Shown piece by piece: positions 1 through 8,806 of a stretch of DNA of 64,000 bases. The translations under genes and the position numbers were made by a program. This DNA comes from Yoonia sp. (lineage in GTDB: Bacteria > Pseudomonadota > Alphaproteobacteria > Rhodobacterales > Rhodobacteraceae). The DNA lies in the NCBI RefSeq assembly GCF_017854565.1, contig NZ_JAFMHJ010000009.1, forward strand, positions 1 to 64,000. The letters are read 5' to 3'. The notes beneath the pieces were generated by a model that was given only the letters and a program-made list of their open reading frames with translations, searched no databases and was not told the DNA's origin. Each line of letters opens with the position of its first letter. The stretch's first letter is position 1.

Positions 1-976
1 GGACCATGCAGGCCTGCTCGCTGGCGCGATCTGTCCCGAACAACCCATTGAACCCGGTGAAGCCATCGGCATGGATCACGCCCTTATATCCCTTGAGATG
101 CGATGAGGGGTGCTCGCCCTTGCGATCCACGCTGAACTGATACCACACGCAGGGCGGGGCTTGCCCGCACCATGGGCGTTCATCGCGCACATAGCTCCAA
201 AGGCGCGCCGTTTGCGCTTTTCCTTTGGCCTGCATCTTGACGGGCGTATCATCAGCGAACAGCGCAGGTCCGGCCCGAACCAATTTGCCGATATGGGCGG
301 CCAGTGGCGCCATCAGCGCCGTTGATCGCCCCACCCAATCGGTCAGCGTGGAGCGGTGCAGGTCGACCTTGTCACGGGCATAGATTTCAGACTGACGATA
401 GAGCGGCAGGTGATCACAATATTTGCCGACCAGCACATGGGCCAACAGGCCCGGCCCCGGGCGCCCGCGGGTAATCGGGCGTGAGGGCAGTTCGGCTTGG
501 GCAAACGCGTCACAACAGGTGCAGGTCATGCGAGGCCGAACGATCCGTTTCACCACAAAATGGCCGGGGACGTATTCCAGCTCTTCTGTCACGTCCTCGC
601 CGAGCGTCTTGAGCGCACCACCGCAATCGCCGCAGGCGTCACCCGGCGACAGGATTTCTTCCTGTCGCTCAAGATGATCGGGCAGCGGTGCGCGATTGTG
701 GGTGCGTTTGGCAGGAGCCTCTTGATCAGTTTCGGGGACTGTCTTTTGCGCCGCGCTGGCGGCAGCAATTTCGGTATCTTCCTGAAGATCGAACGCCAGT
801 TGATCCATGGTCTCGGATTTGCTGCCAAAACGGGCCTTGCGATGAGCGGCCAGTTCCTTCTTCAGTTTCTCGATCTGATAGGCCTGCGCCTTGATTTCGG
901 CCGCCATCAACTCGCTGACAGCGCGCAGCTCAGTGGGGTCTTCAGGCAGGGATTTGAACGTCGCGCGCATGCGCAT
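1..976 (-). CDS. tnpC: IS66 transposase TnpC (partial, C-terminus outside window)
   Basis: I read an open frame of about 325 codons on the minus strand from ATG at 976 (or the second ATG at 970) to the window edge without a stop. It starts MRMRATFKSLPEDPTEL and contains a heptad-rich N-terminal segment (EKLKKELAAHRKARFGSKSE), the zinc-binding CGDCGG...CTCC region and the start of the transposase core (LFADDTPVKMQAKGKAQTAR, with the first catalytic Asp in DDTPV), followed by the HADGFTGFNGLF segment. It catalyses IS66 transposition. Full-length proteins are about 500-540 residues, so roughly the first 60 percent is visible. Confidence 0.9.
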   Translation of the reverse strand, partial: MRMRATFKSLPEDPTELRAVSELMAAEIKAQAYQIEKLKKELAAHRKARFGSKSETMDQLAFDLQEDTEIAAASAAQKTVPETDQEAPAKRTHNRAPLPDHLERQEEILSPGDACGDCGGALKTLGEDVTEELEYVPGHFVVKRIVRPRMTCTCCDAFAQAELPSRPITRGRPGPGLLAHVLVGKYCDHLPLYRQSEIYARDKVDLHRSTLTDWVGRSTALMAPLAAHIGKLVRAGPALFADDTPVKMQAKGKAQTARLWSYVRDERPWCGQAPPCVWYQFSVDRKGEHPSSHLKGYKGVIHADGFTGFNGLFGTDRASEQACMV

Positions 977-1038
977 TTTATATCCGAAAAGCCTTCTGAA
1001 CGGAACACAAAATACGCGTAAACCCATGTTTTATTGAC

Positions 1039-1386
1039 TTATCCGGCCTGCAACGGCCGCCATGTCCGCGCAGGCGTCCGCCAGTCAATGCCCTCCAGAA
1101 GCATCGACAATTGCGCCGCCGTGACACAGATTTTTCCGTCCTTGGCCGCAGGCCAGACGAACCGCCCTTTCTCGAGGCGTTTCATGAACAGGCATGCGCC
1201 CTGCGTATCCCACCAGATGATCTTCAAAAGGTCACCTCTGCGACCCCGAAAGACGAACAGGTGGCCAGAATACGGGTCCTCGGCCAGCAGTTTCTCCGTT
1301 TGTGCGGCCAGCGTGTTGAAGCCACGCCGCATATCCGTAACGCCAGCCGCCAGCCAAACCCGCGTGTTGCTTGGCACTGGGATCAT
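1039..1386 (-). CDS. tnpB: IS66 accessory protein TnpB
   Basis: The 115-residue product has the IS66 Orf2 signature: [20 protein letters not shown] at the N-terminus, then [20 protein letters not shown] and [19 protein letters not shown]. It is required with TnpA and TnpC for IS66 transposition, but its biochemical role is unknown. Its ATG overlaps the tnpA stop by four bases (ATGA), which indicates translational coupling. Confidence 0.93.
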   Translation of the reverse strand: MIPVPSNTRVWLAAGVTDMRRGFNTLAAQTEKLLAEDPYSGHLFVFRGRRGDLLKIIWWDTQGACLFMKRLEKGRFVWPAAKDGKICVTAAQLSMLLEGIDWRTPARTWRPLQAG

Positions 1387-1799
1387 GTCGTCAACCCACG
1401 CACCAAGCCCATGACAGATACCAGCGACGTCGGGCCTTCCACCAGAATGCGCCGCCCGTCCGACAGCGCGATGTCCACGCGCTGCGCCAAAACAGCAGGT
1501 CCAGGATCAGCCGCCATGTCATTCATTCGCGCAGGAGCGGTCGGGCCTTCCAAAGCGGACGCTTCTATCTCGACAGGAAGGAAAACGCCTTCAAGAGCGA
1601 TACTCTCCTCTGGCGACGGTCCGCTCTCCACCAGCGCAAACCGGGGATCTTTCAGCCACTTGAAAATCAAGTTCGCGTTCATCGAATAGCGGCGGGCAAC
1701 CTGTGCAACCGAAACGCCCGGCGTCAACGTCTGCGCGCAAATCGTGCGCTTCTCGTCATCCGACCAGACCCGCTTCTTCAAACCCTTCTTCCCAGCCAT
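1383..1799 (-). CDS. tnpA: IS66 TnpA (helix-turn-helix protein)
   Basis: The product is 138 residues, with the start chosen at [17 protein letters not shown] because GAGGG lies just upstream. A longer reading to 1820 exists but lacks such support. The N-terminal half is an IS3/IS66 Orf1-type helix-turn-helix ([20 protein letters not shown], then [20 protein letters not shown]). It is first in the tnpABC operon and presumably binds the element ends. Confidence 0.9.
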   Translation of the reverse strand: MAGKKGLKKRVWSDDEKRTICAQTLTPGVSVAQVARRYSMNANLIFKWLKDPRFALVESGPSPEESIALEGVFLPVEIEASALEGPTAPARMNDMAADPGPAVLAQRVDIALSDGRRILVEGPTSLVSVMGLVRGLTT

Positions 1800-2061
1800 C
1801 ACAACCCTCAAGATGTCCACTATCGATGGTGAACACTATCACCCACTCCATCATGCAGGCAGGGCAGTCAGACCGGACGGATACGTCTTTTGCCACAGGG
1901 AAAATCCTGCACCGCAGCTTTGCGGCGATCCGGCCAAGGTCGTCCATGGGCCATGATTGGATATACCATGCGGAAAGTTAGAAACACGTTTGGCGCTTTA
2001 GGTGTCGGAAAAGTTTCGATACGTCGAAACCAACCAACGGAATCAGCAGAAAGTTTTATAA

Positions 2062-2433
2062 ATGCGCCCACTGTTAAGCCCTGACGCTATCCACCCCGCC
2101 ATTAACGAGACAGTCAGCACCTATCACAGCGACATTGTGCAAGAGGTCAGCCAAGCGGTAGCTGCGAACGGTGTCGTCGTCGTGGGCATGAAACAAAACC
2201 CAGTCGTCAAAAAGGCCCGCAAATCCCTGCAAGATGCAGGAATTGAATTCAAGTATCTGGAATATGGCAGCTACACTTCACAGTGGCACAAACGACTAGC
2301 CCTCAAGATGTGGTCGGGTTGGGCAACCTTTCCAATGATTTTCGTGGATAAAATGCTGATTGGTGGCAATGCGGAACTACAGTCGCTTCTCAAGAACCCA
2401 GATGCGAAATTGACGTCATTGACGCGCGTTTGA
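2062..2433 (+). CDS. glutaredoxin-fold protein lacking cysteines
   Basis: The 123-residue protein follows the glutaredoxin fold: strand VVVVGMKQ (39-45), the helix after the usual active-site position (NPVVKKARKSL, 46-56), the cis-proline loop TFP (89-91) and the GG turn (101-102, IGGNAELQSLL). The CxxC or CxxS redox motif is replaced by NPVV, and the whole protein has no cysteine. Related proteobacterial glutaredoxin-domain proteins keep the KMWSGW and TFPM segments. A dithiol or monothiol reductase role is therefore unlikely, and iron-sulfur or protein binding is only a guess. No strong ribosome binding site precedes the ATG, so the exact start is uncertain. It stands alone between the IS66 element and the exporter operon. 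Confidence 0.75.
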   Translation: MRPLLSPDAIHPAINETVSTYHSDIVQEVSQAVAANGVVVVGMKQNPVVKKARKSLQDAGIEFKYLEYGSYTSQWHKRLALKMWSGWATFPMIFVDKMLIGGNAELQSLLKNPDAKLTSLTRV

Positions 2434-2815
2434 GTCCCCCTATGCCACGATAGCAGTCCGCAGCTCCCTTGGCATGGGGCTTACTCAGATCCAAAGGTTA
2501 CCCCCATCACCGAAGGGAACGCGGTGATGCGCGACGACAAAAACGGCACGCAAAATCAGGAAGAACACCAAGCAGAGCGGACGCGCGTGCGGCAGCGCAG
2601 AGCCCACTTTTCAAAATGCTGCGCTTTGGCAATGCGCAGGCAGTGGGCACCGCAGATGTCGGAGAGTTCGCGTTACGACGTCCCGGATCATCGACCCATT
2701 TCGGGCGTCATGCTGAGATAGGTTGCAATCGCCGTTCGGGGGAAATCGGGATGGGTGGCCCGCTACGCATGATCTGCGTTTCAGTCGCAATGCCTGCCCG
2801 GGCACATGGACAGGA
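2434..2815. other. gap without a recognisable gene
   Basis: These 382 bases separate the glutaredoxin-like gene from the exporter operon. The reading frames here give low-complexity basic peptides with no family resemblance and no convincing ribosome binding site. I see no tRNA or clear hairpin terminator. Confidence 0.5.
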
Positions 2816-3511
2816 TCAGGGGTTATCCGTCGTGGTGACAATCCTTCCATCTTCCAGTGTCAGGATACGGTCCGCGCGATCAAGGATGCGGTTATCATGC
2901 GTGACCAGCAGTGTCGTCGTGCCCCGCGCAGCGCCAAGGCGCTTGAGCAGGTCGACCACATCCGCTGCGCTGTCCTTGTCAAGCGCGGCGGTCGGTTCGT
3001 CCGCAAGGATCATGTCGGGGTTGCCGACCAGGGCGCGGGCTACCGCGACGCGCTGTTTCTGTCCGCCGGACAGGTTGGCAGGTAAATAATCAAGTCGGTC
3101 GGACAGGCCCACAAGCCCAAGCGCCTGCGCTGCCGCACGCCGCGCAAGATCGTCTGCCACGCCGGGGCGCACCTGAACACCCATGACGACGTTTTGCAGC
3201 GCGGTCAGGCTTTCGTGCAGATTGTGGGACTGAAAGATAAACCCCAGCCGCTGGCGCAACACGGTCAGTTCGGCCTCTGTCGCACCCTTCAACGCGTGTC
3301 CCATCAACTGCACAGACCCGTCCTGCACCCCGCGCAGGCAACCAAGCAGCGTCAGAACCGTGGTCTTTCCCGATCCTGACGGCCCCATCAGCACGGTAAA
3401 ACTGCCGCGCGGCAGGCTGAGATCAATATCGAAAAGGACCTGCTTGCGCGCCTCACCGGTGCCGAACCAATGGTTCATCCCGCGCGCCTCGATGATCATG
3501 CTGCTATTCAT
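2816..3511 (-). CDS. ABC exporter ATP-binding protein, DevA/LolD type
   Basis: This is the 231-residue ATPase subunit of a MacB/DevBCA-like export system. Visible motifs are Walker A GPSGSGKTT (43-51), Q-loop FQ (93-94), signature LSGGQKQRVA (147-156), Walker B MILADEP (167-173) and the switch His in THD (205). GAGGAG lies 6 bases before the ATG. It follows the permease gene by nine bases in an operon with the adaptor gene. By family knowledge, DevBCA exporters work with TolC-like outer-membrane proteins to move glycolipids or small amphiphiles; the substrate here is unknown. No tolC gene is in the operon. Confidence 0.92.
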   Translation of the reverse strand: MNSSMIIEARGMNHWFGTGEARKQVLFDIDLSLPRGSFTVLMGPSGSGKTTVLTLLGCLRGVQDGSVQLMGHALKGATEAELTVLRQRLGFIFQSHNLHESLTALQNVVMGVQVRPGVADDLARRAAAQALGLVGLSDRLDYLPANLSGGQKQRVAVARALVGNPDMILADEPTAALDKDSAADVVDLLKRLGAARGTTTLLVTHDNRILDRADRILTLEDGRIVTTTDNP

Positions 3512-3520
3512 GGTGGCTCC

Positions 3521-4693
3521 TCAAAACAGATCGGCAGGATCAGCCGCTGCAAGGCGTCGGGTAGCGATGACCCCCGACAGGACCGAAAAAACCACGGTCC
3601 CCGCAAAGACGGTGACCGCCATCCCCGGCGTCATCGCGAGCGGCAAGGTCGTGGCCTTGCCCATCAGAGTCAGAATACCGGTGCCGACGACAAGCCCCGG
3701 CAAAAAGCCGAGGACCCCCAGCACCAGTGCCTCCTCGACGACAATGCCAAGGAAAAACCGCGGGCCATAGCCCATTGCCTTGAAGGTCGCATATTCGCGC
3801 AGATGGTCCGCCACGTCTGCGGACAGCACCTGATAGACGATGACCAGCCCCACCAGCACGCCGATCAGCACGCCGAAACCAAAGATGATGCCGGTGGGCC
3901 GCTTGGTCTGCTGATAGCGCAGGTCCTCCTGCGCGGCGTCGCCATAGCTGCGGATGCGCAAGCTGTCGTCCGAAATCAGAATGCGCAGTCGCTCTGCCAC
4001 GGTCGCGACATCGGCGCCGGGACGCAGCCGCAACAGAATGTGGTCCGGCGCGGCCGAACTGCGCGATGCGAACAGCGACAAGAAGGTCTGGTTGGAGACG
4101 AACATATAGCCATCCCCGCCAAAGCCGCCGCCGCCGGCAAAGGTATTCAGCGCCGTCAGGGTCCGGTTCTGCGTCTCAAAGGACAAGGGCGTCTGCGGCC
4201 GGATCGCGGCGGCGGCTTCTTTTGAAATGCCGCGCGCCAGCCGGTCCAGGATTGCGACGTCCTGCACCTGCAGGGACGCGATGTTGCCCGCGATCTGCGG
4301 TGCGACGAATTGGGGTTGGCTGGGGTCGATCCCGAAGGTCGTGAGACTGATATCGGTGTCGCCCCGTTTCAGCGGCGCGTTGGCGATGAAAAGCCCCGTC
4401 CCGGCAATCACGTCCGGATCGGCAAAGGCCCGCAACATCCACTGCCGGGCGACATTTTCGCCCTCTGCCAGCGCATTCGCATCTGCCGCCGAGATCATGA
4501 TATCGGCGTTGAAAAACGCGTAAGGCCGCAGTGTCGCAGTCGCCATTGAGTTCATAATGCCAAGCTGGACGAAAACCAGCACATTGGCAAAGGCGACACC
4601 CGACAGCGCGGCCATGAACCGCCCGCGCTTGTGGCTCAGTTGCAGCCAGCCAATGGGCAGGCGGCCAAAAAGCCATTGCAGAATCCGGCTCAT
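3521..4693 (-). CDS. ABC exporter permease, DevC family
   Basis: The 390-residue protein has the MacB/DevC layout: one N-terminal membrane segment (about 26-48), a large extracytoplasmic domain rich in DevC-like features (SFETQNRTLTALNTFAGGGG), and three C-terminal membrane segments (about 272-295, 315-340, 352-378). It ends in the typical RRLAAADPADLF. It pairs with the ATPase downstream and the periplasmic adaptor upstream, and its ATG overlaps the adaptor's stop by four bases (ATGA). The product is an inner-membrane permease. Confidence 0.92.
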   Translation of the reverse strand: MSRILQWLFGRLPIGWLQLSHKRGRFMAALSGVAFANVLVFVQLGIMNSMATATLRPYAFFNADIMISAADANALAEGENVARQWMLRAFADPDVIAGTGLFIANAPLKRGDTDISLTTFGIDPSQPQFVAPQIAGNIASLQVQDVAILDRLARGISKEAAAAIRPQTPLSFETQNRTLTALNTFAGGGGFGGDGYMFVSNQTFLSLFASRSSAAPDHILLRLRPGADVATVAERLRILISDDSLRIRSYGDAAQEDLRYQQTKRPTGIIFGFGVLIGVLVGLVIVYQVLSADVADHLREYATFKAMGYGPRFFLGIVVEEALVLGVLGFLPGLVVGTGILTLMGKATTLPLAMTPGMAVTVFAGTVVFSVLSGVIATRRLAAADPADLF

Positions 4694-5922
4694 TGCGCGG
4701 CCCGCGTGAATGCGCCGGTGTCGATACGCGCCACGGCCTCGAGGCCGACATACCGCGCCGCAAGCGATGACGACCCCGCATCAAGCGCGACCAGAACCCT
4801 GATCACCCGCGCGTCGGAATTCGCCGCCGCATCGTCCGAAATCAGGCCCTGCCGCCCCACGGTAAGACCGATGCTTTGCACGGTGCCGCGCAGCGACTGG
4901 CCAAGCGCGGGTGCGGCCAGTTCCACCGGCTGACCCACGGCGACCGCGCTGACGCGGTCCTGCCAGATTTCGACCTCGGCCATCATCACGCCGGTGTCGC
5001 CCATCTCCATGATGCCCTCGGCGGGGGGGCGCTGGCCCGGCGTGGCGTTGATCTCGAGGATCGTGCCGCTTACGGGCGCGCGCACTTCGGCACGGGCCAT
5101 ATCCATCTGCGCGCGGGTCACCTCTGCCTGCGCGGCAGCAACATTGCGGGCCGCGACGACGACATCGGGTTGATCGTCAAGCGCACCGGCGGTGAAACGG
5201 GCCAGTGTCGCCTCTGCGCGCCGGACCGCGAGCGTTGCTTCCTCGGCTGCCGTAAGGGCGGCATCCAGCGTGGCGCTGGTAGAAACGCCGCGGTCGACAA
5301 GGTCTTGGGTCCGCGCAAGGTTTGTCGCAGCCTCGCGCGCTGCGGCGCGGGCCGTATCAAGCGTCGCCTGCGCCTCTGCACGGCTCGCCGCAACGGCGCT
5401 GCGGATCTGGGCCAGTGTCGCCTGCCGCACCGCCAGATTTGCCTCGGCCGTCAGCACCCCGCCTTCCAGCGCCGCGCCGTTGTCGAGGCGCGCAACGGGC
5501 GTACCGCGCGTGACGGTGTCGCCTATCGCCACCAATATCTCGGCCACACGCGCGTCGCCCGCGCCGTAAGGTGCCGCCACGATGGCCACGTCGCCGCGAG
5601 GCATCAGCCGCGCCAGCCCCACCACATCCGTCGGCAGCAACGTTTCGGCGATCTCCTGCGGCAGTGCGATGTCGGGTGGCAGCGCAATCGGGCTGTCAGC
5701 CCCGCCGCCGGGTTGCAAGCCGGTCAGCGCATAGAATTTCTGTAGCGCGGGCGGCTGGTAATACATGCCGATCACCCCGCCCGAAAACATGAAGACCGGG
5801 ATCAGCAGAACAAGCAGATACCGTTTGCGGAGCCCGTGACGCGGCCCCTTTCGAAGGGCTCCCGGCCTGTCCGGATCACGTCCGAGATCAAGGGGCAGAT
5901 CGGGTGAATCTTTCGCAGTCAT
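4690..5922 (-). CDS. periplasmic adaptor (HlyD/DevB family)
   Basis: This is the 410-residue membrane-fusion subunit of the exporter. The start MTAKDSPDLPL at 5922 is chosen because AAGGA sits just upstream; the frame stays open to 6060, but that extension looks non-coding. A membrane anchor (YLLVLLIPVFMFSGGVIGMY) is followed by a lipoyl-like half motif, a long alanine-rich coiled-coil hairpin (about 150-270) and a second barrel region (VRAPVSGTILEINATPGQRP). It links the inner-membrane DevC to an outer-membrane channel. It is first in the adaptor-permease-ATPase operon. Confidence 0.92.
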   Translation of the reverse strand: MTAKDSPDLPLDLGRDPDRPGALRKGPRHGLRKRYLLVLLIPVFMFSGGVIGMYYQPPALQKFYALTGLQPGGGADSPIALPPDIALPQEIAETLLPTDVVGLARLMPRGDVAIVAAPYGAGDARVAEILVAIGDTVTRGTPVARLDNGAALEGGVLTAEANLAVRQATLAQIRSAVAASRAEAQATLDTARAAAREAATNLARTQDLVDRGVSTSATLDAALTAAEEATLAVRRAEATLARFTAGALDDQPDVVVAARNVAAAQAEVTRAQMDMARAEVRAPVSGTILEINATPGQRPPAEGIMEMGDTGVMMAEVEIWQDRVSAVAVGQPVELAAPALGQSLRGTVQSIGLTVGRQGLISDDAAANSDARVIRVLVALDAGSSSLAARYVGLEAVARIDTGAFTRAAQ

Positions 5923-6140
5923 ATCAATGGTCCTTGCCGGTGTTGAAAAAGGGCAGCAGCGGGAATGGGTTATTTCGCCGTCTTTCCCATGGGTCAGCCG
6001 GTGGGCCAGATCATCCGCTGCATGACGTTGTTTTGCAGAACCGGCTTGCGGAACGGTCATTGGTCAGGGCTCTCTTTTTCGTCGGGCTGGTGCGGAGAAG
6101 GCGCCAGCTACGTCTTGTCGCGACTGTTACGGCGTATCGG

Positions 6141-6386
6141 TTATGCCTGCGTACCCTTTGAATCCGCGCGGTCATTATTTCCGTCTAGCATGGCAAAGGG
6201 CCGTACGGCCATAGGCTGCGTCCCCTCGGCACCGCTGTCGCATGAATTGCAGACCGGGTTATTGACCATGGCCTGCATCGGCCCACGTCCCGCCGCTCCA
6301 CCGTGCATCATGTGGCCCGGCCCCCAGCCGTCCGGTCGTTCGGCTGTTGCGACGGAACCAAGGCTCAGACTTGTCTTGCGTTTCAT
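6141..6386 (-). CDS. small hypothetical protein, possibly a truncated EF-hand-like protein
   Basis: The 81-residue frame starts MKRKTSLSLGSVATAERPDG at 6386 after AAGGGGGCG, a plausible ribosome binding site. It has Gly/Met/His-rich stretches (GPGHMMHGGAAGRGPMQAM) and ends shortly after FAMLDGNND, which resembles the first half of an EF-hand loop. Small secreted Roseobacter EF-hand proteins have similar N-termini. If that link is real, the gene has lost its C-terminal half. It lies in a stretch with other decayed genes, so it may be non-functional. Confidence 0.35.
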   Translation of the reverse strand: MKRKTSLSLGSVATAERPDGWGPGHMMHGGAAGRGPMQAMVNNPVCNSCDSGAEGTQPMAVRPFAMLDGNNDRADSKGTQA

Positions 6387-6430
6387 GTTATCGCCCCCCT
6401 TGGGTACAAGTCGCGATGACGTCGGGGTGG

Positions 6431-6484
6431 CGCTTCGATTGGATGATCCTTGACGTGATGATGCCCGGCAAAGACCGGTTGTCG
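6431..6484 (+). pseudogene. fragment of a response-regulator receiver domain
   Basis: The plus-strand frame reads RFDWMILDVMMPGKDRLS. This matches the phosphoacceptor strand and loop of OmpR-type receivers (FDLMILDVMMPGxDGLS in intact proteins). Neither the upstream DD region, nor the downstream Thr/Lys region, nor a DNA-binding domain can be read in any frame nearby. It is therefore a gene remnant of about 18 codons. Confidence 0.55.
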
Positions 6485-6853
6485 GGCGGCCACCGGCCCA
6501 AATCATGGGTCAAAGCAGGGGCTTTGTGCGGTTTTGCGCGGTCGGCGATCCGTCGGACAAAGGTCGGACGTCTGTCGGACCTTCTAACAGGCAGCGGCGA
6601 GGTCAAGCGGGCGTGCGGGCGTCATGCCAGCTGCAATTCGACGATTTGGCGCCGGGCCGCCATTCAGTCGCAGGGCGATTTAACGTCGGTGCCGTGCCGT
6701 GACTTGGCGCTATGATTGCGAAATTGATGCCGCACGGCAAAAAATAAACAGGATATGACATATGTATTTGGCATTTTTGCCTTTTTCATGCTTTGTCGGG
6801 GCCCTTTATTAGTGAACGTATCCTTGCATGGCGAAAAATTGAAACTGATATAA

Positions 6854-7294
6854 TCACTTGGCCTTGCAAACATTGCAGCCTTGGCAACGACCACGGTTGC
6901 CGCAGTCGCTGACGAGCTTCCGACTTTTGCCGCCCAATCCACGGTCAATATAACGGCTGCGGCGCCGGAATGGGCCGGTGGTTATGTCGGCGGCAGCCTT
7001 GATTACACGACCAGCAGCGCCCTTTATTGCGATGGGTTCGACGGTGACGAATACGATTGCCACGATCCCGCAGACGGGCTTCCAGAACCATCACCCAAAG
7101 GTAGCATGATCGGCGTCACCGGCGGCTACGATTGGCAGAGCGGTGTCCACGTTTATGGTGTTGCGGGCGATCTGATGTTCGGCGACCTGTCGGATGTCGT
7201 CGGAAACGGCACGGACCCAAACAATGGCTGCAGCGGCGGTTGCGGGCTGGAAGTGTCCAGTATTGCGCGGCTCACGCTGGCTTATCGTTTTTGA
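6854..7294 (+). pseudogene. internally deleted outer-membrane beta-barrel (Omp31-like) gene
   Basis: The frame encodes a signal-peptide-like start (ANIAALATTTVAAVADELP), then barrel strands typical of Omp31/opacity-type porins (WAGGYVGGSLDYTTSSA, GVTGGYDWQSGVHVYGVAGD). It ends directly in SSIARLTLAYRF with a C-terminal Phe, the usual barrel-insertion signal. Intact relatives are about 200-280 residues. Here the middle strands are missing, as if the SSIARLR region had been fused to the last strand. An in-frame TAA at 6851 leaves only a TTG start at 6881. I read this as a decayed gene, though a small product cannot be excluded. Confidence 0.55.
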
Positions 7295-7299
7295 TCATT

Positions 7300-7329
7300 G
7301 GTCCGCCCGCCTATCGCACCGGGCGGACC
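7300..7329 (+). terminator. hairpin after the outer-membrane protein remnant
   Basis: The ten-base arms GGTCCGCCCG (7300-7309) and CGGGCGGACC (7320-7329) pair perfectly around a ten-base loop, six bases after the stop codon. No clear T-run follows, so this is a hairpin-type terminator candidate. Confidence 0.6.
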
Positions 7330-7650
7330 CTGCCCTTGATCCGAATTCCGACAGCGCCACAGATGTTGGTGCAATGGCGGATCATTTGGCGGCGGCCTGA
7401 CCGCTGAACCGGTCGCAAAGGTCCAACACATCATTCAGCAAAGACCTGATGGAAATTGCCGACAGCCCATCGTCGCGCAAACGGCAGGATGCGCCGACAT
7501 CTTCCCATCGGCGCGGATCGGCTGAGTGGACAAGGCCGGACTGCTTGCATGGATATGCGGCTTTGTCATAAGGTCCCTGAAAACCTCTGACAGGGGTCAG
7601 GCAAGACGGCACCAGAAGCGTGCCGCGTATTGGCAGAGCAGGCAGGAACG
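7330..7650. other. gap without a recognisable gene
   Basis: A minus-strand frame (7382-7663) gives a 93-residue peptide with no recognised domain and no ribosome binding site, and it overlaps the next gene. The stretch probably holds the promoter of the downstream metal-permease cluster, but I cannot point to specific boxes. Confidence 0.45.
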
Positions 7651-8007
7651 ATGACATTCGCAAAGAGATTTGGAAAGATGGCGTTTGCCGCGCTTCTTTA
7701 CCTGTCGCTTGTGGTCTGGACCGTCATGCCTGCGGCCACCCATGCACCTGCCGCATTCGTCGGAACGATCCAGACCCATATCCAGATGATCGCTTACCAC
7801 GGACATTCGCACGGCGTTGAGGAAGACCTTTCCTGGGCCATGCACGGCCACAACCACGACGCTGCGGACCACGATCACAGCACGGCATTCCTTGCATTTA
7901 GCACCGGATCGCAGCCGTTCTTTACAGACAAGGACGCTCGGCGCCTTCGGCCTTCGCGGCAAGGCCCGCATCCCAATTTCCGGATCGAACGCCCCCCGCG
8001 TGCATGA
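7651..8007 (+). CDS. His-rich exported or membrane protein, unknown function
   Basis: The product is 118 residues from the ATG at 7651 (MTFAKRFGKMAFAALLYLSL); AGGAACG lies immediately upstream, and an upstream TTG at 7630 is less likely. A single hydrophobic N-terminal segment (about 10-30) is followed by a His/Asp-rich region (HGHSHGVEEDL, MHGHNHDAADHDHS). This suggests an extracytoplasmic metal-binding protein. It precedes a HupE/UreJ permease by 57 bases, so a nickel, cobalt or other metal role is inferred from context. The C-terminal third is Arg/Pro-rich and unlike any family I know. Confidence 0.6.
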   Translation: MTFAKRFGKMAFAALLYLSLVVWTVMPAATHAPAAFVGTIQTHIQMIAYHGHSHGVEEDLSWAMHGHNHDAADHDHSTAFLAFSTGSQPFFTDKDARRLRPSRQGPHPNFRIERPPRA

Positions 8008-8064
8008 TCGCGGCTGCACTTTGCGGCTTTACCGATCAATCAAATGCACAACGGAGACGTATCC

Positions 8065-8793
8065 ATGATTTCCAGTTCACGGGTTCAGCGCGCCCTGGCG
8101 ACACGCCAGTTGGCCGCCCTGATCCTTATGGTGCTGGCGGCGTTCATCCTGAACGTCAGTCAGGCCCTTGCCCATAACGTCACGGAAGGTGACGCGGGCT
8201 ATATTCAAGAAATCTGGGGGGTGAACATCATTCCCTTCATGTATCTCGGCGCCAAGCACATGGTGACGGGCTACGATCACATCCTGTTCCTGCTCGGCGT
8301 CGTTTTCTTTCTTTACAGGATGAAGGACGTCGGTATCTATGTCAGCCTGTTCGCCCTTGGCCATTCAACCACGATGCTGCTTGGCGTCTGGTTCGGCTGG
8401 GGCGTGAACGCCTATATCGTCGATGCCATCATCGGCCTGTCGGTTGTCTACAAGGCGCTCGACAATCTGGGTGCCCATCAGCGCTGGTTCGGGTTTCAGC
8501 CGAATACAATGGCCGCGACCCTGATCTTCGGGCTTTTCCACGGGACAGGTCTGGCCACCAAGATCCTTGACTACGACATCGCGTCTGATGGGCTTCTGCC
8601 CAATCTGCTGGCGTTCAATGTCGGCGTCGAGATCGGGCAGATTCTGGCACTCGCCGTCATCCTGATCGTCATGGGTTACTGGCGCCGCAAACCCGCCTTC
8701 CTGCGTCAGGCCTACACCGCAAATGTTATCATGATGACCCTCGGGTTCATTCTGATGGGCTATCAAATCGTCGGCTACGTCGTGGCCGTTTGA
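8065..8793 (+). CDS. HupE/UreJ-family metal permease
   Basis: The 242-residue membrane protein starts at MISSSRVQRAL (GGAG lies eight bases upstream). A signal-like first segment ends in SQALAHNV. The core carries the family's metal motif as KHMVTGYDHILFLLGVVFF and, later, FALGHSTTMLLG and FGLFHGTGLA, all in membrane segments. About seven segments are predicted by eye. HupE/UreJ proteins are secondary permeases for nickel or cobalt. The neighbouring His-rich and anchored proteins support a metal role, but the metal is not established here. Confidence 0.82.
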   Translation: MISSSRVQRALATRQLAALILMVLAAFILNVSQALAHNVTEGDAGYIQEIWGVNIIPFMYLGAKHMVTGYDHILFLLGVVFFLYRMKDVGIYVSLFALGHSTTMLLGVWFGWGVNAYIVDAIIGLSVVYKALDNLGAHQRWFGFQPNTMAATLIFGLFHGTGLATKILDYDIASDGLLPNLLAFNVGVEIGQILALAVILIVMGYWRRKPAFLRQAYTANVIMMTLGFILMGYQIVGYVVAV

Positions 8794-8806
8794 AAGGAAA
8801 CTTCCT

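Larger units (their letters stand above)
1..1884 (-). mobile_element. IS66-family insertion sequence, cut by the window edge
   Basis: Three genes in the order tnpA, tnpB, tnpC on the minus strand have the standard IS66 layout. The tnpC gene runs off the left edge, so the distal terminal repeat and the target duplication cannot be seen. A candidate outer end is the minus-strand sequence starting GTATCCGTCCGGTCTGACTG at 1884, because IS66 ends usually start with GTA and lie just upstream of tnpA. This end is tentative. The IS appears intact as far as it is visible. Confidence 0.85.

Noticed and set aside
1885-2061. Target duplication and far end of the IS66 element
   Set aside because: Only one end is in the window, so neither the inverted repeat pair nor the 8-base duplication can be confirmed.
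2611-2850. Minus-strand 79-codon frame downstream of the exporter ATPase
   Set aside because: Overlaps the ATPase end, basic low-complexity product, no ribosome binding site.
5923-6060. N-terminal extension of the exporter adaptor
   Set aside because: The frame is open, but the start at 5922 has a good AAGGA site and the extension (about 46 residues) lacks the expected anchor context.
7382-7663. Minus-strand 93-codon frame before the metal-permease cluster
   Set aside because: No ribosome binding site, no recognised domain, and it overlaps the start of a better-supported gene.
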